The translations under genes were made by a program, and so were the position numbers. A stretch of 32,443 bases of DNA from Candidatus Allofournierella merdipullorum (lineage in GTDB: Bacteria > Bacillota > Clostridia > Oscillospirales > Ruminococcaceae): contig DXBV01000084.1 of the NCBI GenBank assembly GCA_019116345.1, positions 1 to 32,443 on the forward strand, written 5' to 3'. The notes beneath the pieces are model-generated. The model was not told the DNA's origin. It did not search any database and worked only from the letters and a program-made list of their open reading frames with translations. How positions within the stretch are numbered: the first letter of the stretch is position 1; each line of letters starts with the position of its first letter. Positions 26,802 to 32,443 of the stretch are shown one piece after another.

Positions 26802-27170
26802 ATGAAACGTGTGCGGGCAGCCTTTGGGCTGCTGGTTTTTCTTGCGCTGCTGATCGTTGTCAGCAGCATCCTGGTGCGGACCACCAACAACACTCTTTTG
26901 GAGGACCTGGACCGCATCGGTACCTTGAGCGCCGGCGGCGACTACGAGGCCGCCCTCAGAACCATCGACGAGATGAACGCTTTTTTTGCCCGCCGGGAGC
27001 ACTGGATGGCGCTGTTCATCAAGCGGGACTATCTCAGCGGCATCGCCATGTGCCTGGGCGGGTTGTCGGCCTATGTTGGCCCGGATAATCAACAGGACCT
27101 GCAAAGCGAGCTTGGAAAGGCCCGCACGCAGATCCTGATGACCGGTCATTTATTTTTCAGTATGCTTTGA
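26802..27170 (+). CDS. DUF4363 family protein
   Basis: 122 residues with an N-terminal hydrophobic anchor (about 8-25, [17 protein letters not shown]) and a predicted all-helical extracytoplasmic domain ([49 protein letters not shown]). It fits the DUF4363 family, usually beside DUF421 genes in Clostridia; no function is known. The ATG at 26802 has a modest AAAGGATG ribosome binding site. Its last 21 bases overlap the end of the convergent nrdR gene, and an intrinsic terminator for the opposite strand lies just before its start, so antisense transcription across the whole gene is plausible. Confidence 0.8.
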   Translation: MKRVRAAFGLLVFLALLIVVSSILVRTTNNTLLEDLDRIGTLSAGGDYEAALRTIDEMNAFFARREHWMALFIKRDYLSGIAMCLGGLSAYVGPDNQQDLQSELGKARTQILMTGHLFFSML

Positions 27171-27626
27171 GGAGTGGCCGTTGAGCATATCCTTCAACTC
27201 GTCCATGAAGGTGTTGATGTCGCTGAACTGCCGATAGACCGAGGCAAAGCGCACATAGGCCACCTCGTCGATCTTCTTCAGTTCGTCCATGGCCAGTTCA
27301 CCGATGTGCATGGAGGTGACTTCTCGCTCGTAGCTGTTCAGCAGCGTCTGCTCGATGCGGTCCACCGCCGCCTCCAGCGTCTGGTAGCTGACCTCCCGTT
27401 TCTCACTGGCGCGCAGCATGCCGCCCAGCAGTTTCTGGCGGTCAAAGGCCTCCCGGGAGCGGTCCCGCTTGACGACCATCAGAGGCACGGTCTCCACGAT
27501 CTCGTAGGTCGTGAAGCGCTTGGCGCAGCTCAGGCATTCCCGGCGGCGGCGAATCTTTTCCCCGTCCTCGGTGGGGCGGGAGTCGATCACCTTGGAATCC
27601 AGTTCGCCGCAGTACGGACATTTCAT
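27150..27626 (-). CDS. nrdR: Transcriptional repressor NrdR
   Basis: 158 residues. The N-terminal zinc ribbon has cysteines 3, 6, 31 and 34 (CPYCG and CLSC) with the DNA-binding RRRRECLSC segment; the ATP-cone domain follows (about 49-139), including [20 protein letters not shown] and the conserved [21 protein letters not shown]. NrdR represses ribonucleotide reductase genes in response to dATP/ATP. Ribonucleotide reductase genes are not in the window. The ATG at 27626 follows AAGGAGG. It converges on and overlaps the DUF4363 gene by 21 bp. The final residues (GHSSKHTEK) extend slightly beyond the usual C-terminus. Confidence 0.96.
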   Translation of the reverse strand: MKCPYCGELDSKVIDSRPTEDGEKIRRRRECLSCAKRFTTYEIVETVPLMVVKRDRSREAFDRQKLLGGMLRASEKREVSYQTLEAAVDRIEQTLLNSYEREVTSMHIGELAMDELKKIDEVAYVRFASVYRQFSDINTFMDELKDMLNGHSSKHTEK

Positions 27627-27676
27627 GGCAGTTTCCTCCTTGGACGGTAGGCGGGCATTGGGCCGCCGTCAAATCA

Positions 27677-27693
27677 CTATACAAACAGTATAG
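27677..27693 (-). promoter_or_regulatory. nrdR extended -10 promoter overlapped by an inverted repeat
   Basis: On the minus strand TGCTATACT (-10 hexamer TATACT at 27687-27692, extended by TGC) precedes nrdR by about 60 bases; the -35 is poor. The inverted repeat CTATAC-AAACA-GTATAG (27677-27693) covers the -10 and the expected start of transcription. One side reads CACTATA, which resembles half of the published NrdR box, but the full box is not present. Autorepression is an inference. Confidence 0.5.
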
Positions 27694-27719
27694 CATATTT
27701 TCCCGCAAAGAAAAGATTT

Positions 27720-28769
27720 TCAGCCAAAAATCCTGTCGTTCAGCTCTTCATAGAGCGCCTTTGTGGCGGCCTCATCCGCGCCGCTGAGCACCACGGTCCT
27801 CCCCTCCACCTGCATCACGATGCAGGCATCACAACCGGTGTAGACATAGCGGGTATAACTGCCGAAGGCATCGTTGCGAAATGTTCCCATGGAAAGGCGG
27901 GGCGATCCGAACCCGTTGGTGCAGCTGCCGGCCGGGATACCCTCGGCATATTCGATGCTTTCCACATCTGCGTAGTCTATTTCGGCATCATTCCAATAGC
28001 TTGCCTCGATCTGCAATGCGTTCTCGCCCATCGTATAATGGATGTCTCCTGTGAAAAGAAGTACCGGCGTGCCCACCACGGCGACAGCCAAAATCACGAG
28101 GGCCACCGCCGTTACTACGCGGTCTGCTTTGGATCTGAACAGGCATCCGTCCCAGCTTCCATCCCGAACTTGTTTGCGGTACAACCGGTAGGAATAGACA
28201 CAAGGCACCACCGCCAGAACGACAATTGACACCAGCATTCCCACGGCCATGGCGGCCCCGGGCAAAAGGCAGCACAGCAGCAGAACAAGGCCGCCCGCCA
28301 CCCACACTTTGCCGCCAATGCGGTGGGTGCGGTTCCAATTCTCTTCATTGGCCAGCGTCCAGGGCAGACGGATACCCAAGGTAGGATTCTGCTTCATCTT
28401 GGGCATGTAATTTCCGATGACAAGGAACATCAGGCCCAGGCTTGCGGGCAGCAGACGCTCCCAACCCAGTTTCACATCCAGCGCCACTGCCCAGGTGCCG
28501 GCACAGTAAAACAACGAGATACAGGGCAGCAGCCAGTAGATCAGCTCCAGCGCCTTTTTGCTCTGGCCGTTTTTTCGGTTGGTGTGAAAAGTGAGCAAAA
28601 GGCAGAGCCAGTAGGTCGCCAGCATAGCGGCGGGCATCCCCAGGCAAAAGGCCAGTTTTGCGAGGTTGTTCTCACCGGGCAGGCGTGTCCATAACCCCAG
28701 ACCCGCCAGCGCAGGCAGCAAAATGAGCACAGACCCGGCCAGCGCCTTGCGTTTATTCAAGAGTTCCAT
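27720..28769 (-). CDS. SdpI-family membrane protein with extra C-terminal domain
   Basis: 349 residues. About seven hydrophobic segments (approximately 8-27, 36-60, 73-97, 105-122, 154-173, 174-195, 215-238) are followed by a soluble C-terminal domain of about 110 residues. The SdpI core is clear: GNYMPKMKQNPTLGIRLPWT, then LANEENWNRTHRIGGKVWV. Bacillus SdpI (about 207 residues) gives immunity to the SdpC toxin and sequesters the repressor SdpR; this protein is longer, with an N-terminal DUF1648-like part and a C-terminal domain with the look of the membrane-protein PH-like fold (DVESIEYAEGIPAG, YTGCDACIVMQVEGRTVVLSG). It overlaps its repressor gene by 17 bp. No SdpC-like toxin gene is nearby. 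The ATG at 28769 follows GGGAGG. Confidence 0.85.
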   Translation of the reverse strand: MELLNKRKALAGSVLILLPALAGLGLWTRLPGENNLAKLAFCLGMPAAMLATYWLCLLLTFHTNRKNGQSKKALELIYWLLPCISLFYCAGTWAVALDVKLGWERLLPASLGLMFLVIGNYMPKMKQNPTLGIRLPWTLANEENWNRTHRIGGKVWVAGGLVLLLCCLLPGAAMAVGMLVSIVVLAVVPCVYSYRLYRKQVRDGSWDGCLFRSKADRVVTAVALVILAVAVVGTPVLLFTGDIHYTMGENALQIEASYWNDAEIDYADVESIEYAEGIPAGSCTNGFGSPRLSMGTFRNDAFGSYTRYVYTGCDACIVMQVEGRTVVLSGADEAATKALYEELNDRIFG

Positions 28770-29037
28770 CGTTTCCCTCCCCTTTCAGCGTGGTCAGCCA
28801 GAGAAGGATCTCCTCCAGCACCGACGCGTTCAGTTCATAACGAATGTATTTGCCGTCCCGTTCGTCCCGCACAAGGTCGGCATCCTTGAGCACAGACAGA
28901 TGCCGCGAAATGGCCGCCGCCGACACCGGGAACCGCTCGGCGATCTGCCCCGCTGTCAGCGGGCCGACACGCAGAAGCGTCAAAATCTCCCGACGGGTGG
29001 GGTCTGCGAGAGCACGCAATGTGTCCTGCATCGCCAT
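28753..29037 (-). CDS. ArsR/SdpR-family autorepressor
   Basis: 94 residues, a winged helix-turn-helix of the ArsR type: LRALADPTRREILTLLRVGPLTAGQIAERFPVSAAAISRHLSVLKDADLVRDERDGKYIRYELN. It lacks the cysteine pair of metal-sensing ArsR proteins (no CxC), and the neighbouring SdpI-like gene points to the SdpR subgroup, where a membrane partner relieves repression. The ATG at 29037 follows GAGGTGA. It is the first gene of a two-gene unit with a near-consensus promoter (29078-29106) and an AT-rich palindromic region between promoter and start, the expected operator place. Confidence 0.9.
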   Translation of the reverse strand: MAMQDTLRALADPTRREILTLLRVGPLTAGQIAERFPVSAAAISRHLSVLKDADLVRDERDGKYIRYELNASVLEEILLWLTTLKGEGNDGTLE

Positions 29038-29050
29038 GGCTTCACCTCAT

Positions 29051-29077
29051 TTAACATTTAACTTAATCGTTAATTAA
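29051..29077 (-). promoter_or_regulatory. Candidate SdpR operator (TTAAC repeats)
   Basis: AT-rich 27-base block with TTAAC at 29051-29055 and 29058-29062 and the inverted GTTAA at 29069-29073, giving TTAAC-N6-GTTAA. It lies directly downstream of the -10 at the expected start of transcription, where an autorepressor would block initiation. Confidence 0.5.
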
Positions 29078-29106
29078 AATATAGCACTCCTCTACACCTT
29101 TGTCAA
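29078..29106 (-). promoter_or_regulatory. Promoter of the sdpR-sdpI-like operon
   Basis: Minus strand TTGACA (29101-29106), 17-base spacer, TATATT (29078-29083): a perfect -35 and five of six in the -10, the best match to sigma-A consensus in the window. A promoter this strong over a repressor gene fits tight autoregulation. Confidence 0.88.
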
Positions 29107-29121
29107 CGTTCCTCCAAATGC

Positions 29122-29154
29122 AAAAAGCCGCCCTCTTTTCAGAGGGCGGCTTTT
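29122..29154 (-). terminator. Intrinsic terminator downstream of the aspartate aminotransferase gene
   Basis: Stem AAAAGCCGCCCTC / GAGGGCGGCTTTT (29123-29135 and 29142-29154), six-base loop, with T5 on the minus strand. It starts 11 bases past the aminotransferase stop and just before the sdpR-type promoter. Confidence 0.92.
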
Positions 29155-29165
29155 GAGATATGAAT

Positions 29166-30443
29166 TTATTCGGCCAGCAGTTTTTCCAGCGTGGCGATAC
29201 GAACACAGATGCACAGCAGCGTCGCAGCCTGCTCCAGTTCCACAAGGCTGGGATAGGTGGGCGCAATGCGCAGGTGATGGTCGTGAGGATCGATACCGTA
29301 AGGATAAGCGGCGCCGGCGGGAGTCAGCACAACGCCCGCCTGCTTGCACAGTTCCACCGTGCGCTTGGCGCAGCCGTCCATTACGTACAGGCTCAGGAAG
29401 TAGCCGCCCTGGGGGTCCGTCCAGTGGGCGATGCCGGGGCAGCTGCCCAGCTCGCGGCTGAAAATCTCCTTCACCAGGTCGAACTTCGGCGCAATGATGG
29501 CCCGATGCTTCGCCATGTGCTCCAACACGCCCTTGCGATCCTTCAGAAAGCGGACGTGGCGCAGCTGGTTCATCTTGTCGTAGCTGATGATCATCGAGCT
29601 CATGTTCCGCAGGATGTGCTCAATGCTTCTGCGGCTGGAGGCAACGGCCGCCACGCCGGCGCCGGGGAAGGTCATCTTGCTGGTGGAGCAGAAGACCATT
29701 GCCCGGTCGGGATGTCCGGCTTTTTCGCACTCATCCAGAATGGACAGCACCTCATACACCTTGTCGGTGAGGGTGTGCACACAGTAGGCGTCGTCCCAGA
29801 AGATCTTGAAGTCCGGGGCGGCGGTGTTCATGGCCGCCAGACGGCGCACGGTATCGTCGCTGTAGGAGTATCCGTCGGGATTGGAATAGACCGGCACGCA
29901 CCAGATGCCCTTGACACTGTCGTCGTCTTTCACAAGGCGCTCCACAACGTCCATGTCGGGACCGGTCTCCAGCATGGGCACCGGGATCAGCTGGAAGCCG
30001 AAATACTCGGTGACCTTGAAGTGGCGGTCATAGCCGGGGGTCGGGCAGAGGAACTTGATGTTGGTGCAGAAGCGCCAGGGGCGAATCGAATCGGAGAAGC
30101 CCACGCGCCAACCCAGATCGATCAGATAATACATGGTGGACAAAGCGGAGTTGCCGCACACCAGCACCTGCTCAGGGCTGGGCACCTGCATCAGGTCGGC
30201 AAAGAAGCGCCGGGCCTCGGGCATGCCCTCCAGATAGCCGTAGTTCCGGGCATCCACACCGTTTTCTCCGATGTAGTTCTCCAGCTTCATCATGTCGGCA
30301 GAAAGGTCCAGCTGCTCCGGGCAGGGCTTGCCGCGGGACATATCCAGCTTCAGCCCTTTCTGCTTGAACGCGTCGTACTGGCTCTGCTGAAAACTGAGTT
30401 CTGCCTCCAGCGCGGCCCGGTCCATGGAACCGTACTCCTTCAT
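29166..30443 (-). CDS. Aspartate aminotransferase-type PLP enzyme (fold type I, PF12897-like)
   Basis: 425 residues from this start. The protein matches the subgroup of aspartate aminotransferases seen in corynebacteria and Clostridia: LKLDMSRGKPCPEQLDLS near the N-terminus, CGNSALSTMYYLID, VPVYSNPDGYSYSDD (PLP-ring contact Asn), KIFWDDAYCVHTL (PLP nitrogen Asp) and the Schiff-base lysine in CSTSKMTFPGAGVA (about K256). The C-terminal GGYFLSLYVMDGCAKRTVELC supports the same subgroup. It should interconvert aspartate and oxaloacetate with glutamate; substrate range is inferred. An ATG at 30452 is only one base from AGAGGGG, so the ATG at 30443 (ten bases) is preferred. It is monocistronic with its own promoter, structured leader and terminator. 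Confidence 0.88.
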   Translation of the reverse strand: MKEYGSMDRAALEAELSFQQSQYDAFKQKGLKLDMSRGKPCPEQLDLSADMMKLENYIGENGVDARNYGYLEGMPEARRFFADLMQVPSPEQVLVCGNSALSTMYYLIDLGWRVGFSDSIRPWRFCTNIKFLCPTPGYDRHFKVTEYFGFQLIPVPMLETGPDMDVVERLVKDDDSVKGIWCVPVYSNPDGYSYSDDTVRRLAAMNTAAPDFKIFWDDAYCVHTLTDKVYEVLSILDECEKAGHPDRAMVFCSTSKMTFPGAGVAAVASSRRSIEHILRNMSSMIISYDKMNQLRHVRFLKDRKGVLEHMAKHRAIIAPKFDLVKEIFSRELGSCPGIAHWTDPQGGYFLSLYVMDGCAKRTVELCKQAGVVLTPAGAAYPYGIDPHDHHLRIAPTYPSLVELEQAATLLCICVRIATLEKLLAE

Positions 30444-30488
30444 TGCATCCATTCCCCTCTTGAATTATATTCCACTTTATGCGTCTGC

Positions 30489-30539
30489 CGGGCTGTCTGT
30501 GCTCACCGTACCGCGGCCTTTCCCCTGCCGCACAGCCCG
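30489..30539 (-). ncRNA. Structured 5-prime leader of the aminotransferase mRNA
   Basis: Within the leader of about 110 bases, an outer stem CGGGCTGT (30532-30539 on the minus strand) pairs with ACAGCCCG (30489-30496). Directly inside its 5-prime arm, GCGGC (30527-30531) pairs with GCCGC (30513-30517) around a nine-base loop. The remaining 16 bases of the outer loop are unpaired by eye. There is no T-tract, so it is not a terminator. I do not recognise a known riboswitch. Confidence 0.4.
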
Positions 30540-30561
30540 AACTGCAAAAGCGTATGCGGAT

Positions 30562-30590
30562 ATTATAGTACAATTTTATTTGGGAAACAA
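30562..30590 (-). promoter_or_regulatory. Promoter of the aspartate aminotransferase gene
   Basis: Minus strand TTGTTT (30585-30590), 17-base spacer, TATAAT (30562-30567). Transcription would begin near 30555, about 110 bases ahead of the start codon. Confidence 0.75.
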
Positions 30591-30635
30591 GCATTTCGCG
30601 CCCCTTTTGCAGGTACGAAAGCGCCAAACAAGCAT

Positions 30636-30662
30636 GAAACAGCCCCGCCGAACGGCGGGGCT
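30636..30662 (-). terminator. Probable intrinsic terminator downstream of the uracil permease gene
   Basis: Ten-base arms AGCCCCGCCG / CGGCGGGGCT (30641-30650 and 30653-30662). On the minus strand the stem is followed by GTTTC, a short T-tract. It lies 28 bases past the permease stop. Confidence 0.7.
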
Positions 30663-30690
30663 GACTTGCTTTTGGAAGTGAGGCTCGGGC

Positions 30691-32010
30691 TCACACCTGC
30701 ATGTTCATGGGGTTCTCGGCGGTCTCGGTGTCCACCTTGTCGAACTGATAGTCGTTGCCGGGCAGGATGGCGTTCAGCAGGATGCCCAGGATGGCGGCGA
30801 TGGCCAGGCCGGACAGGGTGATGCTCACACCGGCCACCTGGAAGGTCAGGCCGCCCAGGCTGTTGAAGCCCAGAGCGCTCACCAGGATGACCGCGGCGAT
30901 GATGAGGTTGCGGCTGTTGGTGAAGTCGACCTGGTTCTCCACCACGTTGCGCACACCGATGGCGCTGATCATGCCGTAGAGGATGAAGGAGACGCCGCCG
31001 ATGATGGCGGTGGGCACGGTGTTGATGACCGCGTCAAACTTGGGGCTGAAGCTCATCAGAATGGCGAACAGAGCGGCGATGCGCATCACGCGGGGGTCGT
31101 AGATCTTGGTCAGGGCCAGCACGCCGGTGTTCTCGCCGTAGGTGGTGTTGGCAGGGCCGCCCAGTAAGCCGGCCATGCTGGTGGCCAGGCCGTCGCCCAA
31201 CAGAGTCTTGTTCAGGCCGGGCTCGCGGATGTAGTTCTTGCCGGTGGTGGCGCTGATGGCGGCGATGTCGCCGATGTGCTCCATCATGGTGGCCAGAGCG
31301 ATGGGCATGATGGTCAGGGTGGAGGAGATGTCAAACTTGGCCAGGGCGCTGGTGTGCACGGGGATGCCGAACCAGCTGGCCTGAGCGATGGGGGCGAAGT
31401 CCACCGCGTTGGTAACCAGCGCAACAATGTAGGACACCAGAACACCCAGCAGGATGGGCAGGATCTTGACCATGCCCTTGCCCCAGATGTTGCAGACCAC
31501 AACGGTGCCCAGAGCCACAAAGGCCAGCAGCCAGTTGGTGGCGCAGTTGGTGATGGCGCTGGGGGCCAGGATCAGACCGATGGCGATGATGATGGGGCCG
31601 GTGACCACAGGCGGGAAGAAGCGCATGATGCGGCCGATGCCGAACACGGTGATGAGCAGGCTCATCACCAGATACACAAGACCCGCGAATACTACGCCGC
31701 CGCAGGCGTAGGGCAGCATCTCGGTGTTGGGGGTGCCGTCCGCCGCCATGGGAGCCACGATGGCGAAACCGCCCAGGAAGGCGAAAGAAGAACCCAGGAA
31801 CGCGGGAACCTTACCTTTGGTGATCAGGTGGAACAGCAGGGTGCCCAGACCGGCGCACAGCAGCGTGGTGGACACGTTCAGACCGGTCAGCAGCGGCACC
31901 AGAACGGTCGCGCCGAACATAGCGAAGGTGTGCTGCACGCCCAGGATGATCATCTTGGGCACGCCCAGCTGGCGGGCGTCAAAAATACCCTCATTCACTT
32001 TCTCATTCAT
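30691..32010 (-). CDS. uraA: Uracil permease (NCS2/UraA family)
   Basis: 439 residues, a normal length for UraA/PyrP. It is a polytopic inner-membrane nucleobase:proton symporter, 14 membrane segments in the family. Diagnostic stretches are GVPKMIILGVQHTFAMFGATVLVPLLTG, KVPAFLGSSFAFLGG, the loop MEHIGDIAAISATTGKNY with the substrate-binding Glu, and LLGGPANTTYGENTGVLALTKIYDPRVM containing the second Glu and the NCS2 signature. The tail QFDKVDTETAENPMNMQV is soluble. The ATG at 32010 has GGAGG eight bases upstream. The gene sits behind a leader of about 200 bases with promoter, leader peptide and attenuator terminator, so control of readthrough by pyrimidine supply is likely. Confidence 0.93.
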   Translation of the reverse strand: MNEKVNEGIFDARQLGVPKMIILGVQHTFAMFGATVLVPLLTGLNVSTTLLCAGLGTLLFHLITKGKVPAFLGSSFAFLGGFAIVAPMAADGTPNTEMLPYACGGVVFAGLVYLVMSLLITVFGIGRIMRFFPPVVTGPIIIAIGLILAPSAITNCATNWLLAFVALGTVVVCNIWGKGMVKILPILLGVLVSYIVALVTNAVDFAPIAQASWFGIPVHTSALAKFDISSTLTIMPIALATMMEHIGDIAAISATTGKNYIREPGLNKTLLGDGLATSMAGLLGGPANTTYGENTGVLALTKIYDPRVMRIAALFAILMSFSPKFDAVINTVPTAIIGGVSFILYGMISAIGVRNVVENQVDFTNSRNLIIAAVILVSALGFNSLGGLTFQVAGVSITLSGLAIAAILGILLNAILPGNDYQFDKVDTETAENPMNMQV

Positions 32011-32085
32011 TTACATTTCCTCCTCTTGCTCTTTGCTGCTCTATTCTAAAAGCCTGCGGGAGACCCGCCGACGCATAGAAAGCCT

Positions 32086-32125
32086 AAAAAAAGAGGCATT
32101 GGTGTTAAAACACCAATGCCTCTTT
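32086..32125 (-). terminator. Attenuator terminator in the uracil permease leader
   Basis: A perfect fifteen-base stem (32090-32104 with 32111-32125; core GAGGCATTGGTG/CACCAATGCCTC) and six-base loop, followed on the minus strand by T7 (32086-32092). It lies 75 bases upstream of the uraA start codon and downstream of the uraA promoter, so it must be passed for the permease to be expressed. On the plus strand only T3 follows, so it is directed leftward. Confidence 0.92.
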
Positions 32126-32194
32126 GAAAACTGGAAACAAAACCGGCGAAAAAGCCAGCAGCTCGTTCTTCAGAAACAATTTTTTCATCCGCAT
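32105..32194 (-). CDS. Predicted uraA leader peptide (pyrL-like)
   Basis: A 29-codon frame starting with ATG at 32194, with AAGGGAG (32203-32209) exactly eight bases upstream and about 23 bases after the predicted start of transcription. It begins MRMKKLFLKNELL and continues AFSPVLFPVFKEALVF: a basic start followed by Phe/Leu/Val/Pro, the result of the U-rich message. Codons 24-28 are the whole 5-prime arm of the terminator, and the TAA (32105-32107) lies in the loop. A ribosome at the stop would block the hairpin. A short hairpin CTGGC/GCCGG (32143-32158) followed by T4GT3 could pause RNA polymerase. An alternative start is ATG at 32188. Function as a regulatory frame rather than a peptide is inferred. 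Confidence 0.65.
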   Translation of the reverse strand: MRMKKLFLKNELLAFSPVLFPVFKEALVF

Positions 32195-32223
32195 GTCTGC
32201 CGCTCCCTTCGCAAATTTTTTAC

Positions 32224-32252
32224 ATTATATCAATTCCGTTTACAAAATGCAA
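32224..32252 (-). promoter_or_regulatory. Promoter of the uraA leader
   Basis: Minus strand TTGCAT (32247-32252), 17-base spacer, TATAAT (32224-32229). Upstream of the -35 lies a small hairpin TTCCGT-TTTG-ACGGAA (32264-32279) and A/T-rich sequence. Transcription should begin about 32217, giving a leader of about 207 bases to uraA. Confidence 0.82.
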
Positions 32253-32313
32253 GCCCCTTTTTCTTCCGTTTTGACGGAAATTTAAAATGCCCCCGCTGTA
32301 AAAGCAATAAGTA

Positions 32314-32338
32314 ACCCCCGGCCAAGCCGGGGGTTTTT
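32314..32338 (+). terminator. Intrinsic terminator, best formed on the plus strand
   Basis: Nine-base arms ACCCCCGGC / GCCGGGGGT (32314-32322 and 32326-32334), three-base loop, T5 on the plus strand. On the minus strand the following bases (TACTTATTG) are only partly T-rich. No plus-strand gene ends here, so it may serve as a bidirectional terminator for a minus-strand unit lying beyond the right edge. Confidence 0.7.
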
Positions 32339-32443
32339 CACATGCGGGCATAGCCCTAGAATACTAGCATGCGCGTCACGTCGCGCAAGTACGGTCTGCC
32401 AGCCGCGAAAGTTCTGTTACTTGCCGCCCGTAAACGGGCGCTT
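32339..32443. other. Unassigned structured segment at the right edge
   Basis: No recognisable gene. It holds several short perfect inverted repeats: TGCGCG-N6-CGCGCA (32370-32387), CGCCCGT-AA-ACGGGCG (32425-32440) and CTAG-AATA-CTAG (32356-32367). On the minus strand a frame of 29 codons stays open from the edge to a TAG at 32356-32358, ending GRPYLRDVTRMLVF, with no family I recognise. It could be the 3-prime end of a gene, a structured RNA or a dispersed intergenic element. Confidence 0.4.

Noticed and set aside
30489-30539. T-box-like sequence GTACCGCGGCC on the plus strand in the aminotransferase leader.
   Set aside because: It is on the wrong strand for the gene, there is no specifier stem or terminator, and the match is partial.
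29160-30821. Plus-strand frame of about 550 codons opposite the aminotransferase gene.
   Set aside because: It crosses the aminotransferase promoter and terminator, has no start signal and has no recognisable domain.

Overview
The window is a stretch of ordinary chromosome from a GC-rich, spore-forming Clostridia-type Firmicute, most like the gut Ruminococcaceae/Oscillospiraceae. The evidence is a complete spoIIIA operon, yunB, a gerA-type germinant receptor, and the Firmicute modules hprK-murB-rapZ-whiA and asp23-nusB-xseAB-ispA, combined with high GC and strong GGAGG-type ribosome binding sites. Almost every gene is on the minus strand; only one two-gene unit (26091-27170) is on the plus strand. 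I see no rRNA, tRNA, CRISPR array, insertion sequence or prophage gene.

Layout, left to right (minus-strand operons therefore read right to left). 1-3507: asp23, nusB, an M22/Gcp-like paralogue, xseA, xseB and the start of ispA, driven from a promoter at about 3570-3598. 3602-8201: spoIIIAA to spoIIIAH, eight tightly packed genes with a sigma-E-like promoter just upstream of spoIIIAA. 8257-12074: a terminator, ligA, yunB and a membrane-anchored Xre regulator. 12226-13374: pfkA with its own promoter and terminator. 13457-22358: hprK, a PHP phosphoesterase, a ROK glucokinase, murB, rapZ, whiA and dnaE in one long unit with a promoter at 22464-22492. It links carbon-catabolite signalling, hexose phosphorylation, cell-wall precursor synthesis, a division/sporulation-type regulator and replication. 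22534-26019: gerA, gerB and gerC. 26091-27170: DUF421 and DUF4363 genes on the plus strand. 27150-29037: nrdR, then an sdpI-like membrane protein with its ArsR-type autorepressor. 29166-32010: an aspartate aminotransferase and a uracil permease, each with its own leader. 32011-32443: the permease leader and an unassigned structured segment at the edge.

The most interesting item is the leader of the uracil permease gene. A good promoter is followed by a well-placed Shine-Dalgarno sequence and a 29-codon open frame. The frame runs through a U-rich tract and stops inside the loop of a strong intrinsic terminator upstream of the permease. This is the architecture of the enterobacterial pyrBI attenuator (UTP-sensitive, translation-coupled), and no PyrR-type binding element is visible. 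Secondary points are the absence of yvcK between rapZ and whiA, the M22 paralogue in the place where folD lies in Bacillus, a perfect inverted repeat over the hprK -35 element, and a minus-strand terminator inside the DUF421-DUF4363 unit.
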